From Pseudomonas antarctica (GTDB taxonomy: Bacteria; Pseudomonadota; Gammaproteobacteria; Pseudomonadales; Pseudomonadaceae): a DNA stretch of 64,000 bases. The stretch covers positions 5,208,001-5,272,000 of the forward strand of contig NZ_CP015600.1 in NCBI RefSeq assembly GCF_001647715.1, in the 5' to 3' direction. Position 1 is the first letter of the stretch. Each line of letters starts with the position of its first letter. Below, one piece after another: positions 27,793 through 36,779 of the stretch. The position numbers were made by a program, and so were the translations under genes. The notes beneath the pieces are model-generated. The model saw only the letters and a list, made by a program, of their open reading frames with translations. It was not told the DNA's origin and made no database searches.

Positions 27793-27901
27793 CACCACTC
27801 GGTCACACATACCCCTCTGCATTCTGATACCTGTACTCCAGCAGTTTGCGCCCGTACAATCCCAAGTCATTTCAAGTCCAAGCAACCGACAACGGCCTAC
27901 C

Positions 27902-29617
27902 ATGCGTACCAGTCAATATTTGCTCGCCACACAGAAAGAAACGCCTTCCGACGCGGTCGTGATCAGCCATCAGCTGATGCTGCGCGCGGGCATGATCCGC
28001 AAACTGGCCTCCGGCCTGTACACCTGGCTGCCCATGGGTTTGAAGGTGATGCGCAAGGTCGAAGCGATCGTTCGCGAAGAAATGAACGCCGCCGGCTCTC
28101 TGGAAGTGTTGATGCCAAGTACCCAACCGGCTGAGTTGTGGCAGGAGTCCGGGCGCTGGGAAGAGTACGGCCCTGAGTTGCTGCGCTTCAAGGACCGTCA
28201 TGGCCGCGATTTCTGCGCCGGCCCGACCCACGAAGAGGTCATCACCGACCTGATGCGCAACGAGCTGAGCAGCTACAAGCAGCTGCCGCTGAACCTGTAT
28301 CAGATCCAGACCAAGTTCCGTGACGAAATCCGCCCACGCTTCGGCTTGATGCGCGGCCGCGAATTCATCATGAAGGACGCCTATTCGTTCCACGCTGACC
28401 AGGCGTCGCTGCAGGCCACCTACGACCGCATGCACACCGCCTACTGCAACGTGTTTACGCGCCTGGGCCTGAAGTTCCGCCCGGTTGAAGCGGACAACGG
28501 CTCCATCGGTGGCGCCGGCTCCCACGAGTTCCATGTACTGGCCGACTCCGGCGAAGACGATATCGTGTTCAGCAACGGCTCCGACTACGCGGCGAACATC
28601 GAAAAAGCCGAAGCCGTACCACGCGAAACGTCCCGCCCGGCGCCAAGCGAAGAGCTGCGCCTGGTCGACACGCCAGAAACCAAGACCATCGCGGCCCTGG
28701 TGGAAAAATTCAATCTGCCGATTGAAAAGACCATCAAGACCCTGATCGTGCGCGCCGAAGAAGAAGGCAAGCTGATCGCCCTGGTCATCCGTGGCGACCA
28801 CGAGCTCAACGAAATCAAGGCAGCCCAGCAGCCAGGCGTGGCCAGCCCGCTGGTCATGGCCACCGACTCCGAGCTGCGCGACGCCATTGGCGCCGGTGCC
28901 GGTTCGCTCGGCCCACTGAACCTGCCGTTGCCGATCATCATCGACCGTTCGGTCGAGCTGATGAGCGACTTCGGTATCGGCGCGAACATCGACGACAAGC
29001 ACTATTTCGGCGTGAACTGGGAGCGTGACCTGCCGGTTCCGACCGTGGCCGACCTGCGTAATGTGGTAGCCGGTGACCCAAGCCCGGATGGCAAGGGCAC
29101 TCTGGAAATCAAGCGCGGCATTGAAGTCGGGCACATCTTCCAGCTGGGCAACAAGTACAGCAAGGCGATGAAGTGCGAAGTGCTGGGCGAGAACGGCAAG
29201 CCGATCACCCTGGAAATGGGTTGCTACGGCATTGGTGTGTCCCGCGTGGTTGCCGCTGCAATCGAGCAGAACAACGACGAGAAAGGCATCATCTGGAGCG
29301 ACGCCCTGGCGCCGTTCCAGATTGCCCTGGTACCGCTGCGTTATGAAACCGAGCAAGTACGCGAAGCCACCGACAAACTGTATGCCGAACTGACGGCTGC
29401 CGGTTTTGAAGTGTTGCTCGATGACCGGGACAAGAAAACCAGCCCGGGCATCAAGTTCGCCGACATGGAACTGATTGGCATCCCGCACCGGATCGTGGTC
29501 AGTGACCGCGGCCTGGCCGATGGCAATCTGGAATACAAGAGCCGGACCGAAGCCGAAGCCCAACCGTTGCCGGTGGCTGACGTGCTGTCTTTCCTTCAGG
29601 CGCGTATTCGTCGCTGA
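27902..29617 (+). CDS. proS: Prolyl-tRNA synthetase
   Basis: The 571-residue class II synthetase charges tRNA-Pro. Motif 1 ([28 protein letters not shown] region), motif 2 ([25 protein letters not shown], near residue 140) and motif 3 (GCYGIGVSR, near residue 440) are clear. An editing (YbaK-like) insertion domain lies between motifs 2 and 3, near residues 240-400, which clears Ala-tRNA-Pro. Length is normal for the bacterial type. The gene stands 109 bases after ampG and 20 bases before a lipoprotein gene. Confidence 0.98.
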   Translation: MRTSQYLLATQKETPSDAVVISHQLMLRAGMIRKLASGLYTWLPMGLKVMRKVEAIVREEMNAAGSLEVLMPSTQPAELWQESGRWEEYGPELLRFKDRHGRDFCAGPTHEEVITDLMRNELSSYKQLPLNLYQIQTKFRDEIRPRFGLMRGREFIMKDAYSFHADQASLQATYDRMHTAYCNVFTRLGLKFRPVEADNGSIGGAGSHEFHVLADSGEDDIVFSNGSDYAANIEKAEAVPRETSRPAPSEELRLVDTPETKTIAALVEKFNLPIEKTIKTLIVRAEEEGKLIALVIRGDHELNEIKAAQQPGVASPLVMATDSELRDAIGAGAGSLGPLNLPLPIIIDRSVELMSDFGIGANIDDKHYFGVNWERDLPVPTVADLRNVVAGDPSPDGKGTLEIKRGIEVGHIFQLGNKYSKAMKCEVLGENGKPITLEMGCYGIGVSRVVAAAIEQNNDEKGIIWSDALAPFQIALVPLRYETEQVREATDKLYAELTAAGFEVLLDDRDKKTSPGIKFADMELIGIPHRIVVSDRGLADGNLEYKSRTEAEAQPLPVADVLSFLQARIRR

Positions 29618-29637
29618 AAACCAGATCAAGAGAAGTC

Positions 29638-30591
29638 ATGTTCAAGCGAAACACCAGAGCCCTGGGGGGCGCCGCCTTGTGCGGCGCCCTGCTGGTCAGC
29701 GGCTGCGCCAACCAGATGTCGCAACGCAGTGAGCACGAGGAGCGGGTCGAGCGTAAGTTGCTCGATCACAGCCTGCAAATCGATGTAGGCGAACCCAAAG
29801 TATTGGAGCTTCCACAACGCCGGGTGCGCATTCACGAGCAAAAGACCTTCGAGGTCACCGAATTCGAAGTCACCCGCCGTTACGATCGCTACACCCCCTA
29901 CCAACCCTGGCGCAAACTCTATGAAATGCCCCTGGGTGCGGTCGCCCTGGTGGCGGGCGCAGGCGCCAACGTGGCGAATATCTTCGCCCTCGGCAACTTG
30001 CCCACCAGCATGACGCGCGATTGGCTGACGTACGGCGTGGATGGCATCAACCCGTTCATGAACGTGCAATCCCATGGCCGAGCGCAACAGAACCTGGCCG
30101 GTATCGATGAGGTCCAGCGCGACAAGCGCACGGAGTATTCGAGCCTGCCCTGGAGCGAGCGTCCGGTACAGGTCACCGCCGGCAAGCAAACCCATGAGCT
30201 GACCACCGACCGCGACGGCATACTGCGCCTGAACCTGTTGGACAGCCCATTTGCCGAGCAGGACCTGAACCGCATCACCACCTTGAAAATCAGTGTGGAA
30301 GATGGCCAGGACGACGTGCATTCGGACTCGACCCTGGCGATCAGCACCACTTTGCGCGGCAAGTTGCTGGAAGCTCATGGCCTGATCTACGACGATCTGG
30401 AGGACGACGAAGTCAACCAGTGGGTCCACCGGGTCAAGCGCCTGTCGGAACTGGGCCTGGAAGAAGAAGCCAGCGAACTGGAACAAAGCCTGATCGAACT
30501 GACCCGTAACGATCCCGAGTTGCAGCAGGAATTCCTGCAAGCGCTGACCAGGGATGCGGGGCGGCTTGTCGCAGATCCTGGGGCACGCTGA
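29638..30591 (+). CDS. Lipoprotein of unknown function downstream of proS
   Basis: The 317-residue protein has a lipoprotein signal (GALLVSGCAN, lipobox Cys about residue 23). The mature part is charged and mostly helical at its C-terminus (ELGLEEEASELEQSLIELTRNDPELQQEFLQAL), with one hydrophobic stretch near residues 98-120 (PLGAVALVAGAGANVANIFALG). No domain recognised. AAGAGAAG gives a ribosome site and the gene begins 20 bases after proS, so they are probably cotranscribed, as with PA0956-PA0957 in P. aeruginosa from memory. Confidence 0.82.
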   Translation: MFKRNTRALGGAALCGALLVSGCANQMSQRSEHEERVERKLLDHSLQIDVGEPKVLELPQRRVRIHEQKTFEVTEFEVTRRYDRYTPYQPWRKLYEMPLGAVALVAGAGANVANIFALGNLPTSMTRDWLTYGVDGINPFMNVQSHGRAQQNLAGIDEVQRDKRTEYSSLPWSERPVQVTAGKQTHELTTDRDGILRLNLLDSPFAEQDLNRITTLKISVEDGQDDVHSDSTLAISTTLRGKLLEAHGLIYDDLEDDEVNQWVHRVKRLSELGLEEEASELEQSLIELTRNDPELQQEFLQALTRDAGRLVADPGAR

Positions 30592-30614
30592 GATTCTGAA
30601 AACGCTATAGATCT

Positions 30615-30709
30615 AAATGTGGGAGCGGGCTTGCTCGCGAATACGATGTATCAGTGATGAATGTATCGACTGACATTGCGCATTCGCGAGCAAGCCCGCT
30701 CCCACATTT
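30615..30709. repeat. REPIN, family B, head-to-head
   Basis: AAATGTGGGAGCGGGCTTGC and its inverted copy flank about 40 bases, in the space between the convergent lipoprotein and dinB genes. Confidence 0.92.
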
Positions 30710-30721
30710 GGTTTCCGGTTT

Positions 30722-31780
30722 TTACCAGGGAAACTGCAGCTGTTCATTGCCGCTGCTGAGGTCGAGCAACCGCACCCCAATCCCCAACAACCGCACCGGC
30801 TTACCGCCACGATTGAACGCCTGGCTCAACAGCTGTTGATAACTCTCCAGGTCCCGCCCTGCCCCGGCCTGCTCCAGGGTGGTCTGGGTAAAGTCATGAA
30901 ACTTCACTTTGACGAACGGCTTGCCCGCGCGGTAACTGCTGTCGATGCGCGCCATGCGCCCGGCCAGGGTTTCCATCAGCTCGGGAAGTTTCGCCAAACA
31001 ACTTGATAGATCCGGTAGGTCTACATCGTAGGTATTTTCCACGCTGATGGATTGCCGCCGGCTGTCGTTCTGCACCACGCGGTCATCAATCCCACGGGCC
31101 AGGCTCCAGAGCCGCTCGCCAAAGCTGCCGAATTCGCGCACCAGTGACAGCTTGTTCCACTCGCGCAATTGCAGGCAGTCTTCAATGCCCAGGCGCGCCA
31201 GCTTATCGGCCGTGACCTTGCCGACCCCGTGCAACTTGTTCACCGGTAACTGCGACACAAAATCTTCGACCTGATCCGGCGTAATCACAAACAGGCCGTT
31301 GGGCTTTTTCCAGTCGCTGGCAATCTTGGCTAAAAATTTGTTGGGCGCCACGCCTGCGGACACGGTGATGTGCAACTGGTTGGAGACACGACGGCGAATG
31401 TCCTGGGCGATACGTGTGGCGCTGCCGCCAAAATGCGGGCTGTCGGAGACATCAAGGTAGGCCTCGTCCAGCGACAGTGGCTCGATCAGGTCGGTGTATT
31501 CGCGAAAGATCGTCTGGATTTCCTTCGACGCTTCTTTATAGGCATCCATGCGCGGCTTGACGATGGTCAGGTCCGGACACAGCTTCAAGGCGTGGCGCGA
31601 GGACATGGCCGAGCGAACGCCATATGCCCGCGCTTCATAGTTGCAGGTGGCGATCACCCCTCTTCTATCCGCCGAGCCGCCGACCGCCAGGGGCTTTTGC
31701 GCCAGGCTCGGGTCGTCGCGCATCTCGATGGCGGCGTAGAAGCAATCACAGTCGACGTGGATGATTTTGCGCTGCGTCAT
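30722..31780 (-). CDS. dinB: DNA polymerase IV (Y family)
   Basis: The 352-residue translesion polymerase has motif I HVDCDCFYAAIE (catalytic Asp), GGSADRRGVIATCNYEARAYG with the steric and primer-binding residues, the second catalytic pair in SLDEAYLDV near residue 103, helix-hairpin-helix VGKVTADKLARLGI and a little-finger domain to the end. The last residues QLQFPW resemble a short beta-clamp-binding tail. The start at 31780 gives MTQRKIIHVD. A LexA box about 50 bases upstream puts it in the SOS regulon. Confidence 0.97.
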   Translation of the reverse strand: MTQRKIIHVDCDCFYAAIEMRDDPSLAQKPLAVGGSADRRGVIATCNYEARAYGVRSAMSSRHALKLCPDLTIVKPRMDAYKEASKEIQTIFREYTDLIEPLSLDEAYLDVSDSPHFGGSATRIAQDIRRRVSNQLHITVSAGVAPNKFLAKIASDWKKPNGLFVITPDQVEDFVSQLPVNKLHGVGKVTADKLARLGIEDCLQLREWNKLSLVREFGSFGERLWSLARGIDDRVVQNDSRRQSISVENTYDVDLPDLSSCLAKLPELMETLAGRMARIDSSYRAGKPFVKVKFHDFTQTTLEQAGAGRDLESYQQLLSQAFNRGGKPVRLLGIGVRLLDLSSGNEQLQFPW

Positions 31781-31827
31781 ATAAACAGAGGGTGTAATCC
31801 AACGGGTGGCCAGTATCGCACTCACCC

Positions 31828-31843
31828 CTGTATATAGCACCAG
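31828..31843. promoter_or_regulatory. LexA box of dinB
   Basis: CTGTATATAGCACCAG fits the LexA pattern CTG-N10-CAG with a TATATA core, about 48-63 bases upstream of the dinB start. Known SOS control of dinB supports the call. Confidence 0.85.
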
Positions 31844-32019
31844 TAGTTTGAATCTTCCGTTCGAGCGGTAGGAAAACGCCAGGTTGAATTTATTTTTTCA
31901 ATCGAAATCAGCCTACCGATAGAGCTGAAACCCTCGGCCAGACTGGCCCGGAGGCGTTTCTACCAGCGCTTTGGAGAGCTAACCGATTGAACCACAAGCG
32001 CTTTTCTTCAATTCACAGG

Positions 32020-32047
32020 TTGACACACCTGCGTTCCGCTGTAGAAT
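32020..32047 (+). promoter_or_regulatory. Sigma-70 promoter of the first initiator tRNA
   Basis: TTGACA (32020-32025) and TAGAAT (32042-32047) with a 16-base spacer, ending 13 bases before the tRNA. Confidence 0.82.
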
Positions 32048-32060
32048 GCCGACACACAGA

Positions 32061-32137
<77 letters not shown>

Positions 32138-32143
32138 AACATC

Positions 32144-32175
32144 AAAAAAGGCTACTCGAAAGAGTGGCCTTTTTT
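32144..32175 (+). terminator. Terminator of the first initiator tRNA
   Basis: GGCTACTC-GAAA-GAGTGGCC stem-loop with one G-T pair, flanked by an A run and followed by TTTTTT. Confidence 0.88.
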
Positions 32176-32304
32176 GTGCGCCTCTGTTTTATCCCTGTAT
32201 GAAAATTGTAAGACAAAAAACTCTTTCCCCATCGCGGACTTACCGCACATAGTCAACACGCAGCGGCTAATTCACACTTATTTGACCCATCGGCCGATTA
32301 ACGG

Positions 32305-32332
32305 TTGACACCCCGCCGCTGGGCTGTAGAAT
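32305..32332 (+). promoter_or_regulatory. Sigma-70 promoter of the second initiator tRNA
   Basis: TTGACA (32305-32310) and TAGAAT (32327-32332) with a 16-base spacer, a near copy of the first unit. Confidence 0.82.
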
Positions 32333-32344
32333 GCCGGCCACAGA

Positions 32345-32421
<77 letters not shown>

Positions 32422-32430
32422 AACATCAAG

Positions 32431-32459
32431 AAAGGCCACTCGAAAGAGTGGCCTTTTTT
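32431..32459 (+). terminator. Terminator of the second initiator tRNA
   Basis: GGCCACTC-GAAA-GAGTGGCC perfect 8-bp stem with GAAA loop followed by TTTTTT. It differs from the first copy by a compensating T to C change in the stem. Confidence 0.9.
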
Positions 32460-32509
32460 GTATCCGGTTAAAAAAGTTCTTCTGAAACAATGGCATGGCA
32501 TCTTTCATG

Positions 32510-32525
32510 AAACCGTATACGGTTT
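32510..32525. other. 16-bp perfect palindrome upstream of mprF
   Basis: AAACCGTATACGGTTT lies between the second tRNA terminator and mprF, about 175 bases before mprF. GTATAC-centred palindromes are typical operators of GntR-type regulators, but one such palindrome is expected by chance in a window of this size. Confidence 0.35.
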
Positions 32526-32701
32526 GCAGAGTCCATGTCATTGCAAGCTATGCTCAGTACTCAAGCACGACCCTCTACGACCAATGGCCGCATTCGCCCC
32601 ACCCGGCGATAAGCGTTAATATTTGTAATTATTTTGTCCATAGGGATTGGTAACTTGGCTGGATACCTCCATCCTGTCGCGCACAATCCACGAGGTGATT
32701 G

Positions 32702-35344
32702 ATGCGCGCCAACTCGTCTGAACCACAAGACACCGTCACAGCGGAACAACCGATTACTCCCACCCGTTTGCGTTGGCTGGATCTGTTGAGCAAATACCGT
32801 CAACCCATCGGGCTGGCCGTCACCCTGTTGCTGTTCGCAATTGCCCTGATCGCCTGCCGACACCTGCTGCTGGAACTGGACCTGTACGCCCTCCACGACT
32901 CGATCCTGGAAGTGCCCAAACCGGCATTGCTGGGCGCGTTTGCGGCGGCGGTCGCCGGTTTCATCATTCTGTTGGGTTACGAGTTCTCCGGCGCCCGCTA
33001 TGCCGGGGTGAAACTGCCTGCCAAGACGTTGGCTCTGGGTGGTTTCACAGCCTTTGCGATTGGCAACGCCATAGGCCTGTCGATGCTTTCCGGCGGCTCG
33101 GTGCGTTACCGCTTATATGCACGCCATGGCATCGGGGCCTCGGAAGTTGCCCACATGACCGTATTCGCCAGCCTGGCCCTGGGCACTGCCCTGCCACCGC
33201 TGGCCGCACTGGCCACGCTGAGTAACCTGCCGGCTGCGTCCACCTACCTGCATCTGTCGCAAGGTTTGCTCGGCAGCATTGCCGGCGCGGTATTGCTGTT
33301 GTCGGTCGCGCTGTGCATCGGCATTTATCGTCGCCGCCTGCCGGAACAACCCTACCCGGACAACCTGCTGGTCAAGGCCGGGCGCCGCACGCTGCGCCTG
33401 CCGGGCCGGCGCCTGACCTTCCTGCAGTTGATCATCACCGCACTGGACGTGGCGGCCGCCGCCACTGTGCTCTATATGTTGCTGCCGGAAGCGCCGCCGT
33501 TCGGCCCCTTCCTGCTGGTGTATCTGCTGGCCCTGGCCGCCGGTGTACTCAGCCATGTTCCGGGCGGCGTGGGTGTATTCGAAGCGATTCTGCTCGCCGC
33601 CTTCGCCGACAAGCTCGGTGCCGCGCCTTTGGCCGCGGCCCTGCTGCTGTACCGGATGATCTACGTGGTCCTGCCGCTGCTGATCGCCTGCGTGTTCCTG
33701 CTGGTCAACGAAGCTCAGCGCCTGTTCCAGACCCAGCAGAGCCTGCGGGTTGCATCCGGCCTGGCCGCACCCGTGCTGGCCGTACTGGTTTTTTTGTCCG
33801 GCGTGGTCCTGCTGTTTTCCGGCGCAACGCCGGAAATCGACACACGCCTGGAAAACATCGGCTTTCTGATTCCCCACCGCCTGATTGACGCCTCGCACTT
33901 TGGCGCCAGCCTGATCGGCGTGCTCTGCCTGTTGCTTGCCCAGGGCCTGCGTCGGCGCTTGTCGGCTGCGTGGATGCTGACCATGGTGTTGCTGCTGACC
34001 GGCGCCCTGCTCTCGCTGCTCAAAGGCTTCGACTGGGAAGAAGCCAGCCTGATGATCATGACGGCGGTGCTGCTGGCGATCTTCCGTCGCTCGTTCTACC
34101 GCGCGAGCCGCCTGACCGAACTGCCGTTCTCGCCGTTGTACCTGGTGGCCAGCGTTTGCGTGCTGGGCGCCTCGATCTGGCTGCTGCTGTTTGCCTATCA
34201 AGACGTGCCGTACAGCCATCAACTGTGGTGGCAGTTCACCCTGGATGCCAACGCCCCCCGCGGCCTGCGCTCATTGCTCGGTGCGGCAGTGTTGCTGGTG
34301 ATCGTGTCGTTGACCTGGCTGCTGCGCACTGCGCGGCCGGTGATCCACTTGCCGACACCCGACGAACTGGAGCGCGCCACCAAGATTCTGATGGCCTCGT
34401 CCCAACCCGACGGCGGCCTGGCGCTGACCGGCGACAAGGCGCTGCTGTTCCACCCTAACGACGAAGCCTTCCTGATGTATGCCCGTCGCGGGCGCAGCCT
34501 GGTGGCCTTGTATGACCCGATCGGCCCGACCCAACCCCGCGCCGAGATGATCTGGCAGTTCCGCGACCTGTGCGACATCCATCACGCCCGCCCGGTGTTC
34601 TACCAGGTACGCGCCGAGAACCTGCCGTACTACATGGACATCGGCCTCACCGCGATCAAGCTGGGCGAAGAAGCCCGTGTCGACCTGAAACGCTTTGACC
34701 TGGAAGCCAAGGGCAAAGAGATGAAGGATTTGCGCTACACCTGGAACCGTGGCACCCGGGACGGCCTGTCCCTGGAGATCTGCGAACCGGGCCAGGCGCC
34801 GATGGATGAACTCAAAGTCATCTCCGATGCCTGGCTGACCGGCAAGAACGTACGGGAAAAGGGCTTCTCCCTGGGCCGTTTCAGCGACGACTACCTCAAG
34901 CACTTTCGCATTGCGATCATTCGCTTCGAAGGGCGCCCGGTGGCCTTCGCCAACCTGCTCGAGACCTACAACCATGACCTGGCCAGTCTCGACCTGATGC
35001 GTGCGCACCCGGACGCGCCGAAGCTGACCATGGAGTTCATGATGGTCGGCCTGATTCAACATTATAAGAACCATGACTACGCCCGCTTCAGCCTCGGCAT
35101 GGTGCCGTTGTCGGGCCTGCAACCACGCCGTGGCGCCCCGCTGACCCAACGCCTGGGCTCAATGGTGTTCCGCCGTGGCGAGCAACTGTATAACTTCCAA
35201 GGTTTGCGCCGCTTCAAAGACAAGTTCCAGCCTGACTGGGAACCCCGTTATATGGCCGTGCCCGCAGGACTTGATCCGCTGGTGGCACTGGCCGATACCG
35301 CCGCCCTGATTGCGGGCGGCTTGACTGGATTGGTGAAACGCTGA
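32702..35344 (+). CDS. mprF: MprF: aminoacyl-phosphatidylglycerol synthase and flippase
   Basis: The 880-residue protein has an N-terminal flippase half with about 14 membrane segments (to about residue 540) and a cytosolic C-terminal DUF2156/GNAT-like synthase domain (LTGDKALLFHPNDEAFLMYARRGRS region onward, with KGFSLGRFSDDYLKHF and SLGMVPLSG). It moves alanine or lysine from tRNA to phosphatidylglycerol and flips the product, lowering the negative surface charge. P. aeruginosa makes the alanyl form, so that is the likely product here. The ATG at 32702 follows CGAGGTG. Its stop overlaps the next start (TGATG). Confidence 0.94.
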   Translation: MRANSSEPQDTVTAEQPITPTRLRWLDLLSKYRQPIGLAVTLLLFAIALIACRHLLLELDLYALHDSILEVPKPALLGAFAAAVAGFIILLGYEFSGARYAGVKLPAKTLALGGFTAFAIGNAIGLSMLSGGSVRYRLYARHGIGASEVAHMTVFASLALGTALPPLAALATLSNLPAASTYLHLSQGLLGSIAGAVLLLSVALCIGIYRRRLPEQPYPDNLLVKAGRRTLRLPGRRLTFLQLIITALDVAAAATVLYMLLPEAPPFGPFLLVYLLALAAGVLSHVPGGVGVFEAILLAAFADKLGAAPLAAALLLYRMIYVVLPLLIACVFLLVNEAQRLFQTQQSLRVASGLAAPVLAVLVFLSGVVLLFSGATPEIDTRLENIGFLIPHRLIDASHFGASLIGVLCLLLAQGLRRRLSAAWMLTMVLLLTGALLSLLKGFDWEEASLMIMTAVLLAIFRRSFYRASRLTELPFSPLYLVASVCVLGASIWLLLFAYQDVPYSHQLWWQFTLDANAPRGLRSLLGAAVLLVIVSLTWLLRTARPVIHLPTPDELERATKILMASSQPDGGLALTGDKALLFHPNDEAFLMYARRGRSLVALYDPIGPTQPRAEMIWQFRDLCDIHHARPVFYQVRAENLPYYMDIGLTAIKLGEEARVDLKRFDLEAKGKEMKDLRYTWNRGTRDGLSLEICEPGQAPMDELKVISDAWLTGKNVREKGFSLGRFSDDYLKHFRIAIIRFEGRPVAFANLLETYNHDLASLDLMRAHPDAPKLTMEFMMVGLIQHYKNHDYARFSLGMVPLSGLQPRRGAPLTQRLGSMVFRRGEQLYNFQGLRRFKDKFQPDWEPRYMAVPAGLDPLVALADTAALIAGGLTGLVKR

Positions 35345-36630
35345 TGATTCGACGCTCCTGGCGGTATGTATTGGCCTTTGTAGTGCTGCTCGCCCTGATC
35401 GCAGGCGGCGGCTTTTGGTTCTGGAACCGCCCTGCCCCGCAACCGACCCTGGAACAACTGCCACAGGCTGATGGCACGGTTATGACCCGTGTGACGCCCA
35501 ACGGCTCGGCAAAAGCCCGTGTGGCCGTGGCCGTGATGGCTGATGAAACCCTGACCGACAGCCAGCTGATTGCACTGAGCCAAGGTGGCGCTGCGCAAAT
35601 CGTTCAAGTGATCCTGCCGAAGGATGACTGCAAGTTGCAGGAACAAGCCCTGCAAAGCGCCCTGGGCCAGCTTAAAGGCCCGGCGACCCTGGTCAGCGGC
35701 ATTGGCCCTGGCGCTGCGCTCGCCTGGCGCTGGCTGGCCACACAGAGCGATGACAAAGCCAACGCCATCTCCGTCGGCTTCACCCTGGTACAGGAAGGTT
35801 GCAAGGACCCGCTGCCGAAAACCTCCGCCCATGGCAACTGGCTGGTGGCCTGGAACGACAACCCTGACGACGAAAGCGCCAGTTTCGTACGCGACACCCC
35901 GCGCGCAACCACCAGCATCAGCGACTACGACATTCACTACCCGCAAGTGTTGAACAACGAACTGCGTAAGCAGCTGGTCGGTTCGGACAACGGCGGCCTG
36001 GCGATTCCTGTAGTGGAAGTACCGGCTGGCCAAGCCAAAGATACCGTCACCCTGTTCCTCTCCGGTGACGGTGGCTGGCGTGACCTGGACCGCGACGTGG
36101 CCGGTGAAATGGCCAAGATCGGCTACCCGGTGGTCGGCATCGACACGCTGCGCTACTACTGGCAGCACAAGACCCCGGAACAAAGCGCCAAAGACCTCAG
36201 CGAACTGATGCAGCACTACCGGCAGAAGTGGGGCACCAAGCGCTTCGTACTGACCGGCTACTCGTTCGGCGCCGACGTACTGCCCGCCATCTACAACCGC
36301 ATGCCGGAAAACGAACAGCAGCGTGTCGACGCCATTATCCTGCTCGCCTTCGCGCGCACCGGCAGCTTTGAAATCGAAGTGGAAGGCTGGTTGGGCAACG
36401 CAGGCAAAGAGGCCGCTACCGGCCCGGAAATGGCCAAGCTGCCCGCCGACAAGGTGGTGTGCATCTACGGTGCCGAAGAAGTCGACGAGAGTGGCTGCAC
36501 CGACAAGACCGCTGTGGGCGAAGCCGTGAAGCTGCCGGGCGGGCATCACTTCGATGAGAACTACCCGGCGCTGGCCCAGCGTCTGGTGGACATCATCGTG
36601 AAGCACCAGGCCAAGGATAAAGCCGAGTAA
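35344..36630 (+). CDS. AcvB/VirJ-type periplasmic aminoacyl-phosphatidylglycerol hydrolase
   Basis: The 428-residue protein has one N-terminal membrane anchor (YVLAFVVLLALIAGGGFWFW) and a periplasmic region whose C-terminal half is an alpha/beta hydrolase: oxyanion strand VTLFLSGDGGWRDLD, nucleophile Ser in LTGYSFGADVLP near residue 311, and His in GGHHF near residue 400. The family includes Agrobacterium AcvB and P. aeruginosa PA0919, which hydrolyse lysyl- or alanyl-phosphatidylglycerol. Its overlap with mprF makes a synthesise-and-remove pair very likely. Two Cys pairs (CK.., CI../GC) may form disulfides. Confidence 0.88.
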   Translation: MIRRSWRYVLAFVVLLALIAGGGFWFWNRPAPQPTLEQLPQADGTVMTRVTPNGSAKARVAVAVMADETLTDSQLIALSQGGAAQIVQVILPKDDCKLQEQALQSALGQLKGPATLVSGIGPGAALAWRWLATQSDDKANAISVGFTLVQEGCKDPLPKTSAHGNWLVAWNDNPDDESASFVRDTPRATTSISDYDIHYPQVLNNELRKQLVGSDNGGLAIPVVEVPAGQAKDTVTLFLSGDGGWRDLDRDVAGEMAKIGYPVVGIDTLRYYWQHKTPEQSAKDLSELMQHYRQKWGTKRFVLTGYSFGADVLPAIYNRMPENEQQRVDAIILLAFARTGSFEIEVEGWLGNAGKEAATGPEMAKLPADKVVCIYGAEEVDESGCTDKTAVGEAVKLPGGHHFDENYPALAQRLVDIIVKHQAKDKAE

Positions 36631-36667
36631 TCCCGAGCTGTACGCCAAAAAACGGTGTGCTGGCTTG

Positions 36668-36754
36668 TGTGGGAGCTGGCTTGCCTGCGATGGCATCACC
36701 TGGGTGTGTCAGTCACACCGCAGTGCTGCTATCGCAGGCAAGCCAGCTCCCACA
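36668..36754. repeat. REPIN, family A, head-to-head
   Basis: TGTGGGAGCTGGCTTGCCTG and its inverted copy flank about 35 bases, between the convergent hydrolase and recJ genes. Confidence 0.92.
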
Positions 36755-36779
36755 TTTGGTTTTGCGGTGCTGGTCGGAT

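Noticed and set aside
27872..29629. 585-codon open frame on the minus strand
   Set aside because: Exactly opposite proS; a GC-rich shadow frame with no ribosome site or recognisable domain.
31844..32019. Stop-to-stop frame of about 55 codons ending in YQRFGELTD
   Set aside because: It has no start codon or ribosome site and no recognised homology; it is treated as non-coding leader between dinB and the tRNA units.
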